Of a DNA stretch of 64,000 nucleotides, positions 26,663 through 35,436 are shown piece by piece. Every line of letters begins with the position of its first letter. Positions within the stretch are counted from its first letter, which is position 1. Under the pieces are notes generated by a model, which had not been told where the DNA came from, searched no databases, and was given only the letters and a program-made list of their open reading frames with translations. The translations under genes were made by a program, and so were the position numbers. This DNA is from an uncultured Calothrix sp. (lineage in GTDB: Bacteria > Cyanobacteriota > Cyanobacteriia > Cyanobacteriales > Nostocaceae), in contig CALJJQ010000066.1 of NCBI GenBank assembly GCA_937973965.1, forward strand, positions 62,001 through 126,000, written 5' to 3'.

Positions 26663-26722
26663 GGAATGAGCTATTTTCTGGTTTGGTTGTGTCCCAAGAA
26701 TGTGGGGACTGAGTTGAAAGTG
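26663..26722 (+). repeat. Imperfect direct repeat, right copy
   Basis: Partner of 25516-25576, with most positions shared over about 60 bp. It could be a recombination footprint or simply a dispersed repeat. Confidence 0.55.
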
Positions 26723-26941
26723 TAGGGAATGGGGAATAGTGAGTAGTATTCGACTGCATAAGTTATGAGGGGTTTTTAGTAGTGGCTTTAGCCACGAAAA
26801 AGCTTAAATATAGAGCGCTAAAGTGCAACTATACACCTTAATATAGCAATCCACCAGGTCAACTTTGCCGGGTTCATGCTTCTTCACCTGTATCTCCTGC
26901 TCCCTACTTCCCCCCTATATACAAGCTGAAAACAAAAATCA

Positions 26942-26972
26942 AAGCCGTTCTCAACAAAGAAAGGAACGGCTT
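26942..26972 (-). terminator. Hairpin terminator of the 78-aa gene
   Basis: AAGCCGTTC / GAACGGCTT give a 9-bp perfect stem with a 13-nt loop. On the minus strand it is followed by TGATTTTTG, fitting termination of the leftward 78-aa gene about 130 bp upstream. Confidence 0.65.
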
Positions 26973-27105
26973 AATTAACTGGATATAGTTTTAAATTATT
27001 CTCAACTTGCAAAACTGAAAAGTTCAGTATTCAAAACACAGTTTTCCCCAAAACCAGTAAAGTCGGCCAAGTTGAGATCGATGGGATTATATGGGATTGC
27101 AAATA

Positions 27106-27342
27106 CTAAACTGTGGGTTCTTCGTTCGGACAGTCAAAAACGATCATGAAATTTGTACTCGGAGCTGTACGTTGCAATAATTGCATCCGTCCTTCTGCAT
27201 CGGAACGACTGCGGAAGCGAGCAACAACCTCTCGACTCATATCCGGAAGTAAACGCGCGATCGCCCACCCTTTGAGTTTAGCTCGATATTTATTTGCAGA
27301 ATTTTCGTCAATTGTGTGGAAGGAAACTGTCGCTTGTGTCAT
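27106..27342 (-). CDS. Small cyanobacterial hypothetical protein
   Basis: A 78-residue soluble protein (MTQATVSFHTIDENSANKYRAKLKGWAIARLLPDMSREVVARFRSRSDAEGRMQLL...). The shape, with a basic central segment and 'ARFRSRSDAEGHxxxL', suggests a compact alpha/beta fold. I recognise no family with known function. It is followed by a hairpin terminator and has its own upstream spacer, so it is probably monocistronic. Confidence 0.65.
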   Translation of the reverse strand: MTQATVSFHTIDENSANKYRAKLKGWAIARLLPDMSREVVARFRSRSDAEGRMQLLQRTAPSTNFMIVFDCPNEEPTV

Positions 27343-27606
27343 GATATATGTTATCCTTTTCTAATTTCGTCTGCGGCAGTAGTTCTTCCTTGCGGGGGAT
27401 GAACTATTGCCGATTTATGCATTTGTCACCTGGATATCACAGTAATTTGGGAACGTCAAGGGTAGAGAACCACTCTTTTAGTCAATTTCCGGTGAAAGTT
27501 GCTTTACAGATTCCGCAAAAATTATGCATTCATACCCAAATATGGGGATATTTTCCCTTTAACGGCGAATTTGTACATAAGTATTTTGGGGTAAATTCCT
27601 TCCCGG

Positions 27607-28800
27607 TCAACCAACTAAGCGAACCACCTCTCCAAAGGGAAAATTATTTGAATCCAAACCTCCAGGAGTAACAACCCACAATACAGGTAACTGGGGTTTT
27701 TCTTCTGGGAAAGTACCATATCCATCGGTTAAATAGACAATGACACTGGTGGTTTGACCATCCCAGACCTGAGCAATATGCTCAAAAAATATGGTAAAAC
27801 TGGTTCCTCCACCTCCTTCCGGGGTGGGAATCGCTGTAGAAGCATCTAATTGGTAAGGACCGTACACTTCCACATCAACGAAATATAGTTGACACTGAAC
27901 GTGGGGATAGGAACGCAGGATTCCCCGTACTTCAGTGAAAAAATTACCTAAACTATCGTTATTAATGGAACCACTGGTGTCTATGGCTACGTAAACATGG
28001 AGGGATTCGCCCTGGAGACTTTCGAGATATAATTTATTCCCGATAAATCGGCGATCAAAACCGGAAAAGTCATTCGGGGTTTGGACTAGATATCGCCAGA
28101 GATAGCTACGCCAATCTAGTTGAGAAGAGTTAGCAGCAGCAAATTCCCGTGTCATCCCCCCTGGTAATTCGCCTTTGTCTTGATTTTGGGAAATTATAGC
28201 TGCATGTTGCAGAGCATTACGCCAATGGGATTCAATTTCTTGTTGACGGGATACCTCGATTGTTGATTGTTGATTCGATTCTTGGTGATGATCGTCGTTA
28301 TCGGTGGAGTTTGTTTCGTTGGTTTCCCCTTCCTCATTGGTAATAGGAACTTCAAGCAGGTCAACCATTGCTAATTCGGGTAAATTTTCTTGATTTTGGA
28401 TGAGTAATTCATAGATTTCTTCAACGCTAAAATTTTCTAAATTTTCGTCCCGAATTGCTCCATCAGGTAAATCAAATTGACCTGATTGTTGCATGATAAT
28501 GCCATTAGTCACAATATCGGCTGCGATATTCCATACGTGACTATCCCGTACACCTCTACGTGTAACATGAAGTAGGGCCGCATGTAAGACTTCATGTAGT
28601 AGTAATCCGTCTTGTTGTTTCGGATTTAAATTGAGGAAATATTCGGGATTTATATAAATATCTCTGCCGTTTGTCGCGGCGGTTTCGACTTTATTGCTGG
28701 GGATGAATTTGGCAAATAAAGCCAGTGTGGCAAAGAAGGGTGATTTAGTTCGTAAGCGTAAAACTGCCGCACTGATGGCTTTAGTAATGGGGGAATTCAT
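27607..28800 (-). CDS. VWA-like protein with metallopeptidase-type N-domain (DUF2201-like)
   Basis: A 397-residue protein. The N-terminal domain contains the zinc-type motif 'LLLHEVLHAALLHVTRR' (HEVLH at 69-73) followed by 'VWNIAADIVTN', the pattern of the putative metallopeptidase domain in this family. An acidic linker (150-185) leads to a VWA-like domain with MIDAS 'VYVAIDTSGSINND' (about 270-283) and 'VIVYLTDGYG'. Relatives are usually encoded next to a MoxR-type AAA+ ATPase as chaperone or metal-insertion modules; no MoxR gene is in this window. The start codon abuts an AAAATCY heptad tract, and no SD is visible. Confidence 0.85.
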   Translation of the reverse strand: MNSPITKAISAAVLRLRTKSPFFATLALFAKFIPSNKVETAATNGRDIYINPEYFLNLNPKQQDGLLLHEVLHAALLHVTRRGVRDSHVWNIAADIVTNGIIMQQSGQFDLPDGAIRDENLENFSVEEIYELLIQNQENLPELAMVDLLEVPITNEEGETNETNSTDNDDHHQESNQQSTIEVSRQQEIESHWRNALQHAAIISQNQDKGELPGGMTREFAAANSSQLDWRSYLWRYLVQTPNDFSGFDRRFIGNKLYLESLQGESLHVYVAIDTSGSINNDSLGNFFTEVRGILRSYPHVQCQLYFVDVEVYGPYQLDASTAIPTPEGGGGTSFTIFFEHIAQVWDGQTTSVIVYLTDGYGTFPEEKPQLPVLWVVTPGGLDSNNFPFGEVVRLVG

Positions 28801-28840
28801 GGGATTTTAGATTTTAGATTTTGGATTTTAGGTTTTGGTT
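28801..28840. repeat. AAAATCY heptad tract abutting the VWA-like start codon
   Basis: GGGATTTTAGATTTTAGATTTTGGATTTTAGGTTTTGG, a roughly heptameric STRR. On the gene strand it reads CCAAAACCTAAAATCCAAAATCTAAAATCTAAAATCCC directly before ATG. Confidence 0.75.
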
Positions 28841-29170
28841 ATTCAGCATCTTTTGTGCTAAATCTGCTTGATGTAATTTGGAAATATTTCTGAGCAATAG
28901 AAAATCATCTTTATTTTCCAGATACAACGGTTGATTATCACCTTTTTTCTTTATTATCTATTTCCTCCTGCTGGCTGTAAATTGGATATCAAAGGTAGGA
29001 TATAACCTGGATTTTAGGGTTTTATTTGTAATTGGATTTTGAATAATTTGCAGGTGTGTCTAGTTAGATAAATTAGATAGGATTAAATGTAAAATCTCAC
29101 GATGATGATAATTACTTTTCAAATCATCACAGGAGACGACCCATCGGTTCATCTCTACATAATTCAAAAA
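28841..29170. other. Intergenic region, nothing recognised
   Basis: About 330 bp, AT-rich, between two leftward genes. It presumably holds the promoter of the VWA-like gene and the 3' end of the ferritin-like transcript. Confidence 0.4.
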
Positions 29171-29638
29171 TCATTGCAAAAATTCGGTATCTAGAATTTT
29201 GTATTCCGCTAGTACTGCTTGCATTTCTTGATGGTGACTACTTTCTTCTGTGAGCATATTTTGGGCAAATTGCCTAATTTCTTGATAGGTTACATCAGTT
29301 TCATCAATCCCATCAAAAAGAGATTTATACATCGCGATCGCACGATTTTCATGTGCAATACTGGCAGCTAAAATTTCTTGGATTGAATAATCTGTCGGTT
29401 GTTCTAGGGATGCAATTCTAGGTTTAGGTATTCCCCCTAAACTAATAAAAAATTTCCCGGCTCTTTGTGCATGTTCTAGAGATTCAGTCGCTTGTTCGCG
29501 TAAAAAATCGATAATCGGACTTTTTTGACAATCTATTACTAAGAGGGAATAGTGGGTATAGCAAATTGCTCCTGCTAATTCAAATTCGACGATATTTTGG
29601 AGCAGCTCGAGAATTTCTTGATGGCTTAGTTTTGACAT
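29171..29638 (-). CDS. Bacterioferritin-like ferritin-fold protein (paralog 1)
   Basis: A 155-residue four-helix-bundle protein. Candidate di-iron ligands occur on each helix: E18/E20 region 'IVEFELAGAICYTHYS', 'ATESLEHAQRAG', 'AHENRAIAMY' and 'LTEESSHHQEM'. The family stores or detoxifies iron. It is about 35-40% similar by eye to the second copy at 31109. The pair brackets an FTR1 permease, all leftward. Helix-2 spacing (E-S-L-E-H) differs slightly from classical Bfr, so haem binding is uncertain. Confidence 0.82.
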   Translation of the reverse strand: MSKLSHQEILELLQNIVEFELAGAICYTHYSLLVIDCQKSPIIDFLREQATESLEHAQRAGKFFISLGGIPKPRIASLEQPTDYSIQEILAASIAHENRAIAMYKSLFDGIDETDVTYQEIRQFAQNMLTEESSHHQEMQAVLAEYKILDTEFLQ

Positions 29639-30011
29639 TAGTTTAGTAAGTTTAGTAATTACTTTTGAGGATTTTCTGGTGTGCGCTACAAAATTTAGAT
29701 TTAATTTATAATCGCAGCTGCATGTAAAGGTGAATTCTAGACAATCATTGTGATAATTAAATTTGTGCCAAGAATAGGGAATATAGGGGTGCTTCTTGAC
29801 TTGATATAGGTCTTCAGAATCTCAATTACTGTATTTTTGATCAACGATTGTCATCCATCCTGGATTATACTGATTTCTTGGTATTTTTTTTGTATAAAAT
29901 ATCCAGTCTGGAAAAAATTGAACTAAAAATATCCCCAACTTATTCATCAAAGTCGGGGAATGTTTCCAAAATGCTGAAGATATGCAGTTGTTAAACTAGC
30001 TTGAACCAGTT
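29639..30011. other. Intergenic region after FTR1
   Basis: About 370 bp. It holds the FTR1 terminator on its right side and probably a promoter for the 155-aa ferritin-like gene. No ORF. Confidence 0.5.
29925..29959 (-). terminator. Intrinsic terminator of the FTR1 gene
   Basis: On the minus strand TCCCCGACTT / AAGTTGGGGA form a 10-bp stem with one mismatch and an 8-nt loop, followed by TATTTTTAG. It lies about 50 bp after the FTR1 stop. Confidence 0.7.
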
Positions 30012-30959
30012 CTATTTTTGCGGGATAGGTATTTTGTTACTAGTTTGAGGTGGGGTAGAATTCAAACTACGCAAATAGAGACCACTAACAGTAATTAAAA
30101 AGACAATATAACTGACTGCTTGTACCAGATAAATGTATTCTCGATAACCAAATAGGGATTTGAAAAGAATTCCAGGAAATTCTTTTTCCGGTAGCAATTT
30201 AGTTCCATTCCATACCAATGGTCCTAATATGCAAGAATGGACTGGAGCAAATTGTTCGGAGTAGAAACATAAACCTGTAGCATCTGGATTTGCTAATAAC
30301 AAAGCAGTCATTGTTTGATCGATTCGCTTCCAGGCTGTCATCACTAATCCGGATACAATTAAAATTAACACTATACCCATCACCTGGAAAAATAGACGAA
30401 CATTAATCTTAACACCCAATTTAAATAGTAATACTCCAATTCCAGCCGCAACAAATACCCCTGCTAATGCTCCCAAACTCGCAGCTAGACCATTTCTAAA
30501 ACTACCGGTAATAAATAAAACTGTTTCTAAACCTTCTCGCACAACCGCAACCAAAATTAAACTAAAAACCCCCCAACCAACCCCTTTTTCCTGTTGTAAA
30601 GCTTCCGTCAACACACCTTCAACCTGAGCTTTCATCAATCGCGCTTGTCGAGTCATCCAAATCAACATCCAACTCAGCATGGCGATCGCTAATATGCAGA
30701 ATACACCTTCGTAGGTTGGTTCAATAATACCTATATACTGAGGATAGGTCGCTTCCAAAACAGTAACCACCCTATTCAATAAAAATCCTAATAAGGCACT
30801 GGTAATAATACCAACTCCTACCCCCGTATAAACCCAGATATTCAAGTGGGACCGATGGGCTTTTTTGAGAAAGGCTAAGACAATCCCGACAACTAAAGCT
30901 GCTTCCACACCCTCTCGCAGTGTAATCAAAAATGTTGGTAAAGCTGTACTTAAATCCAT
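30012..30959 (-). CDS. FTR1-family iron permease
   Basis: A 315-residue membrane protein with about seven helices. The two iron-binding REGxE motifs are intact: REGVE at 15-19 in helix 1 and REGLE at 141-145 in helix 4. Family members (EfeU, Ftr1) import iron, usually with an oxidase or EfeO partner. Here the partners are two ferritin-like genes, one on each side. The gene is 150 bp downstream of the 144-aa ferritin-like gene and followed by a terminator. A role in moving iron between membrane and storage protein is inferred from context. Confidence 0.92.
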   Translation of the reverse strand: MDLSTALPTFLITLREGVEAALVVGIVLAFLKKAHRSHLNIWVYTGVGVGIITSALLGFLLNRVVTVLEATYPQYIGIIEPTYEGVFCILAIAMLSWMLIWMTRQARLMKAQVEGVLTEALQQEKGVGWGVFSLILVAVVREGLETVLFITGSFRNGLAASLGALAGVFVAAGIGVLLFKLGVKINVRLFFQVMGIVLILIVSGLVMTAWKRIDQTMTALLLANPDATGLCFYSEQFAPVHSCILGPLVWNGTKLLPEKEFPGILFKSLFGYREYIYLVQAVSYIVFLITVSGLYLRSLNSTPPQTSNKIPIPQK

Positions 30960-31108
30960 AGGTAGCTAGGAAAAATGAAAGTCATCTTAATTTCTTGATA
31001 TTGCCATGTTTATCGCTGTTACATGACCGATATCTTTACTTTTAAGATGACACACCTCAATTAATTTCCTCACTCAAATCATCAGAATTACAGCTTTAGT
31101 AAATCCTA

Positions 31109-31543
31109 CTAGCTAAAATCCCGTAACATTTTTTTCAGTTCCAAATTATGTAACTCTTCCTGACCAATCATTGTCCGGGCGAATTCCTCTAAGTAGATAC
31201 TCGCATCACTAACAACGTTTAATAATTTTTTATACAAATCTAGTGCAGTACGTTCATGGGACAAGCTTTCTTCCAAAATATCTTTGACAGTATGCTTGTA
31301 GCTTTCTTCCATCGGTGCAATTTTCAGACTCGGATGTCCGTCCAAACCAGTGAGAATTTCACCAACCTGCTGCGCATGTAGTAGAGATTCACTCGCTTGT
31401 GCTTTAAAAAAATCGACAATGGGAATCCGATTTGGACCTGTCACCATCAGGGAATAGTGGGTATAACGGACAACTCCCGCAAGTTCAAATTCCATGATGG
31501 AATTGAGCAGATCAATGGCTTTTTGTTGGTCTAGTTCTCGCAT
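31109..31543 (-). CDS. Bacterioferritin-like ferritin-fold protein (paralog 2)
   Basis: A 144-residue four-helix protein. Ligand-like segments are 'IMEFELAGVVRYTHYS', 'ASESLLHAQQVG', 'LSHERTALDLY' and 'IGQEELHNLEL'. It is clearly homologous to the 155-aa protein at 29171. The 150-bp gap to the FTR1 gene, with no terminator seen, allows cotranscription, giving a unit of ferritin-like plus permease. It probably stores or buffers iron. Confidence 0.82.
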   Translation of the reverse strand: MRELDQQKAIDLLNSIMEFELAGVVRYTHYSLMVTGPNRIPIVDFFKAQASESLLHAQQVGEILTGLDGHPSLKIAPMEESYKHTVKDILEESLSHERTALDLYKKLLNVVSDASIYLEEFARTMIGQEELHNLELKKMLRDFS

Positions 31544-32050
31544 TTGCAGTCAAATTATGGGTGTCGATAGGTCGATAAAAATATGCGGAAGACTAACTTC
31601 CAGGTTTCTTCATTTGCAGTTTCGGGGTAGCGTCACCTGGATGGGTATCGTCATTAGCTGTTCTAAGATGGTCATATCCTCCGCATTTCCATTATTTTAA
31701 CCTCAGCTTAAACTTTTGTTATCAAAATTATCGAATTACTCAATTATTCCGGTTTCAACCTGGATTTGGAGCAAATTCCTATCAAGGCTTATCACTCCCT
31801 TGCTCAAAATACGGGTCATTGATTTTTATGATTAGTTCTACTAATTAATCGCTACTTTTTCGTAATTAACCTAAGTTATCATAGGCTTTTTAGCAACCCA
31901 TGTCAATAACTGAAAATTGAAGATTGTATTTACAATAGTTTACAATGGAGGTGAGACATGTTGCGTCTGTTAGTTGGTGTAAGTCTCCCATAGGGCGTAC
32001 CAGCTTAGTCACGGTTTATTTCAATCCAAAATCTAAAATCCAAAATCAAA
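31544..32050. other. Divergent intergenic region
   Basis: About 500 bp between the leftward ferritin-like gene and the rightward MFS gene. It contains a CTCCCATAGGGCGTACC segment like that at 21779, and ends in a heptad tract directly against the MFS start. Confidence 0.5.
32021..32050. repeat. AAAATCY heptad tract abutting the MFS start codon
   Basis: CAATCCAAAATCTAAAATCCAAAATCAAA runs directly into ATG at 32051. This is the same repeat class that precedes the VWA-like gene start, here replacing any recognisable Shine-Dalgarno sequence. Confidence 0.7.
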
Positions 32051-33259
32051 ATGCCTATACAAGTATGGATACAAACCATTGGTAGAGGACTATACCAACT
32101 CGGTTCGGCTGTGTTGTTGTTTTATATGCCGATTGTGTTTGTGAATTATGGTAACTTGTCAGCGACGGAGGTTGGTTTAGCAGTTGGTGGTGGTTCGGTT
32201 GCTGGATTTGCTGGTAATATTCTGGGTGGTATTCTCACCGATTCCCAATTATTTGGGCGTAAATATACCTTATTGGGTGCGAGTATTTTTGCAATTATTG
32301 CCTGCGCGATCGCGACAATCACTGTCAATTTCCCCTTATTATTGTTAGCAAATATTATCTTTGGTTTGAGTACGGGTTTATACTGGACATCCGCCGATGC
32401 TTCCGTGATGGATGTAACTACTCCTGAACAGCGACAGACAGCATTTTCCTGGTTAGGGGTAGCAGATAATCTCGGTTTCGGGATGGGAACCCTAGGAGGG
32501 GGATTGTTGTTAAAGGTGGTAAAACCAGCCGAATACGTATTTGCTGCTGGGGGGATTACCTTTGGGGTTTTACTGTTATTATTTGCCCTAGGGGCAAAGG
32601 AAACCCGTGTAGCAAGGGAAAGTCACCAGACGCAAAAGAGTTGGTTGACGGCACTAACGGATTCTCGGTTAATGATTTATCTATTGGTGAATACCCTATT
32701 TATTATGTATATTGCTCTGGTGGGAGGAACCCTACCCCTTTATTTTGTTAACTTTGGTGGCACTACGGATGCCGTGGTGGCTAACTTATTTACATGGGGT
32801 TCTGTGGGGTTAGGAGCATTATTACAGGTTCCTGTGATTAGAGCGATCGCAGCTTTAAATTATCTACATGCCTTAATGGTATCGATGGGTGTATGGGGTG
32901 TGGGTTTTGGGATTGTGGCGATTTTAGGTAATTATGCAGATATGACGGAAGTATCTCAATTGGGAGTATTTGCCGTATTTGCGATCGCTACAATTATATA
33001 TAAACCCACTTCATCAGCCTGGATTTCCGAACTTGCACCCGCAAATCTGAGGGGAGCTTATACTGCGATCGCCTATCAATGTTGGACTATCGGCTATGTA
33101 ATTGGACCAATTATTGGTGGTTGGGCAATGGATCAGCCTCGGAATGTAGCCCAGTATACATGGCTGGGGATTGGTCTGAGTACCTTGTTAGGTCTATTAG
33201 TGTTGCAAATTTTGAGCAGACAAAATCAATCAACTCAGATCATTGAAAATCAACAGTAA
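32051..33259 (+). CDS. Major facilitator superfamily transporter
   Basis: A 402-residue protein with 12 predicted membrane helices and the MFS motif-A-like loop 'GGILTDSQLFGRKYTLL' between helices 2 and 3. The C-terminal half repeats the fold (LAPANLRGAYTAIAYQCWTIGYVIGPIIGGWAMD). The substrate is not predictable; drug or metabolite efflux is typical. It has no neighbouring regulator. Two HIP1-type GCGATCGC sites lie within the gene, as expected of native cyanobacterial DNA. Confidence 0.87.
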   Translation: MPIQVWIQTIGRGLYQLGSAVLLFYMPIVFVNYGNLSATEVGLAVGGGSVAGFAGNILGGILTDSQLFGRKYTLLGASIFAIIACAIATITVNFPLLLLANIIFGLSTGLYWTSADASVMDVTTPEQRQTAFSWLGVADNLGFGMGTLGGGLLLKVVKPAEYVFAAGGITFGVLLLLFALGAKETRVARESHQTQKSWLTALTDSRLMIYLLVNTLFIMYIALVGGTLPLYFVNFGGTTDAVVANLFTWGSVGLGALLQVPVIRAIAALNYLHALMVSMGVWGVGFGIVAILGNYADMTEVSQLGVFAVFAIATIIYKPTSSAWISELAPANLRGAYTAIAYQCWTIGYVIGPIIGGWAMDQPRNVAQYTWLGIGLSTLLGLLVLQILSRQNQSTQIIENQQ

Positions 33260-33903
33260 CAGCACTTACGTAACCTATAATTTAGGGGTAATTGATGAAT
33301 TGAGTCTGATGCCATTAATGAAGAGGTAGAGAATTGCCTACTCCACCCCGATTGAAGATGGGGGTATAAATCATGGTAGTTTTCAATTCCTTACTAAATC
33401 CGTCAAAAATGCCTCATTGAAGGTTAAGATAATTATTCGTGACAAGTTAAGGTGAAAATAGTTTTGTCAACTCGTAATTATCCTTAAAAGTGAAGTCAAG
33501 GAAAAGTATTAAATTCACCTTCGCACCGAGTTTCCAGCGCCAGAATCAATTATGCATTGAAAATTGAGCGATCGCATCCTTCAAAATCATGTTTATTCTA
33601 TTCATCCAGATTTGGATCAGGTTTTGAGCATTATTGCTGAGTGCAAAGAAGACCTAGAACAAGGATCAGCCATTACAGTTGAGCCTAGTTGTATCCGTGT
33701 TCACCGCTTACCGTTAGTATCAGATGTTTAACGACCCTAACAACACAATTAGAGCAACCTTTCAAAATAAAGCTGCATTGACGGATTTTATGCGCAAAAT
33801 AGGAAGTTAATCTGTATTATCCCCCTCCTGTTCCCAAAAACTAGATCCGCTTTTTGGGAAAAATGCTTTACATTAATTAATAAAGTTCTCCAGAAATCAG
33901 CGT
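33260..33903. other. Intergenic region with a toxin-like gene remnant
   Basis: About 640 bp. Apart from the short DUF5615-like remnant at 33561-33731, I see no gene or repeat. Confidence 0.5.
33561..33731 (+). pseudogene. C-terminal remnant of a DUF5615-like (PIN-type toxin) gene
   Basis: An open frame without a start codon, immediately after an in-frame TGA, reads KLSDRILQNHVYSIHPDLDQVLSIIAECKEDLEQG..., ending RVHRLPLVSDV. The ending 'a[L/I]..eLexGsaitvEp.rirvrrLP' resembles the C-terminus of DUF5615 Mut7-type PIN-like proteins of toxin-antitoxin loci. The N-terminal catalytic part is absent. It is too short for the ORF track. Confidence 0.45.
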
Positions 33904-35436
33904 ATGTCAGAAGCGTCCCAGGGTCGGAAAGTAGTCGTAGTTGGTGCAGGTTGGTCTGGATTGGGTGCGACCTATCACTTGGTAAAACAAGGTTATGATG
34001 TCACCTTGCTGGAAGCGGGTGCTTATCCTGGGGGTTTGGTTGCGGGTTGGAAAACTCCGGGGGGTCGGTCAGTGGAAGCGGGGATTCATGGGTTTTGGTA
34101 TCCCTACCGTAATATTTTTTCTTTGGTGGATGAGTTGGGGATTAATCCGTTTACCGATTGGACGCGTTCGAGTCAGTATTCTCCCTTGGGATTGGAGGTG
34201 GAGTCACCAATTTTCCAGGATTTACCCCGTTTACCTACACCTCTGGGTACTTTTATCTACACAAAGTTTCAGCGTTTACCCTTGGTTGACAGGTTGAGTG
34301 CGTTACCGTTGTTGTATGCGGTGGTGGATTTTGATAATTCGGATGAGGCTTGGTGCAGATATGATTGTGTGACTGCAAGGGAGTTGTTTAAGCAGTTTGG
34401 GGTTTCGGCTCGGTTATATAAGGAAGCCTTTGAACCGATGTTGTTGGTGGGGTTATTTGCACCTGGGGAACAATGTTCAGCAGCCGCGACCTTGGGGATG
34501 TTGTATTATTTTATTCTTGCTCACCAACCTGACTTTGATGTGGTGTGGTGTCGGGGGACAGTGGGGGAAAAAATCTTTCGTCCTTGGGTGGAAAGGATTG
34601 AGAAGTTGGGGGGAAAAATTTATGCAAATCGTCGGGTGACTGATGTGATTACCGAGAATAATCGAGCGACGGGGGTGGTGTGTGGTGAGGAGGTTTTTGA
34701 TGCGGATGCGGTGATTTTTGCTGTGGGGATTACCGGGATGAAAAAGATAGTTGCTGGTAGTCCGAGTTTACGGAATCGCAAGGAATTTCGCGAAGTATCT
34801 AATTTGGGTGGAATTGATGTTTTAGCAACTAGATTGTGGTGCGATACTCCACAGGAGTCGCTTCGCAATCGCAAGATTAATATACCCCATCCTTCCAATG
34901 CTTGTTTCGGTTTTGATAAAACCACGGGTTGGACATTTTTTGACTTAAATGCTTTGCATGATGAATATCGAGATGAACCGTTAACCGTGATTGAGGCAGA
35001 TTTTTATCACGCAAATCAATTTTTACCCCTATCAGATGAAGAGATTATTTCCATCGTTAAAGGGTATTTAAAAACCTGTATCCCCGAATTCGCTCAAGCA
35101 AATATTATCGACAGCAGTGTAATTCGCTTACATCAAGCTGTTTCCCATTTCGCTCCTGGAAGCTATCGTTATTTATTACCAGCCCAAACCAGTTTTGATA
35201 ATATTTTTATGAGTGGGGATTGGATTGTCAATCGTCACGGTTCCTGGTCTCAAGAAAAAGCCTATGTCACAGGATTGGAAGCTGCTAATTTAGTTATTTC
35301 CCATTTTCAAACTGGAAATTATGCCAATATTATTCCCGTGGAAGCAGACGAACCCCATATTCAAACACTGCGGGAGATTAATAAAAGTGTACGCGATATT
35401 GCTAAATTAGTTTTACCCGATTTTTGGCTACCATAG
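33904..35436 (+). CDS. Carotenoid-desaturase-like FAD oxidoreductase
   Basis: A 510-residue flavoprotein of the phytoene-desaturase/amine-oxidase superfamily. It has the Rossmann motif 'VVVVGAGWSGLGATYHLVKQG' (residues 10-30), 'LLEAGAYPGGLVAGW', 'EAGIHGFW', and the C-terminal FAD motif 'MSGDWIVNRHGSWSQEKAYVTGLEAANLV'. Carotenoid or related isoprenoid oxidation is likely; crtP/zds identity is not claimed. Oddity: residues about 311-323 (CDTPQESLRNR) are encoded by a dispersed palindromic repeat inserted in frame. The gene is G-rich at the start compared with flanks. Confidence 0.85.
   Translation: MSEASQGRKVVVVGAGWSGLGATYHLVKQGYDVTLLEAGAYPGGLVAGWKTPGGRSVEAGIHGFWYPYRNIFSLVDELGINPFTDWTRSSQYSPLGLEVESPIFQDLPRLPTPLGTFIYTKFQRLPLVDRLSALPLLYAVVDFDNSDEAWCRYDCVTARELFKQFGVSARLYKEAFEPMLLVGLFAPGEQCSAAATLGMLYYFILAHQPDFDVVWCRGTVGEKIFRPWVERIEKLGGKIYANRRVTDVITENNRATGVVCGEEVFDADAVIFAVGITGMKKIVAGSPSLRNRKEFREVSNLGGIDVLATRLWCDTPQESLRNRKINIPHPSNACFGFDKTTGWTFFDLNALHDEYRDEPLTVIEADFYHANQFLPLSDEEIISIVKGYLKTCIPEFAQANIIDSSVIRLHQAVSHFAPGSYRYLLPAQTSFDNIFMSGDWIVNRHGSWSQEKAYVTGLEAANLVISHFQTGNYANIIPVEADEPHIQTLREINKSVRDIAKLVLPDFWLP
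34834..34876. repeat. Dispersed palindromic repeat inside a coding sequence
   Basis: TTGTGGTGCGATACTCCACAGGAGTCGCTTCGCAATCGCAAGA matches, in reverse complement and with only two or three differences, the intergenic copy at 39328-39370. It contains the hairpin ACTCC-ACA-GGAGT. It encodes part of the FAD oxidoreductase without breaking the frame. Confidence 0.8.

Larger units (their letters stand above)
26651..27105. other. Intergenic region with right direct repeat and terminator
   Basis: About 455 bp. It includes the right copy of the direct repeat (26663-26722), GGGAATGGGGAATAGTGAGTAG-type repeat sequence, and a terminator hairpin near 26942. Confidence 0.5.
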
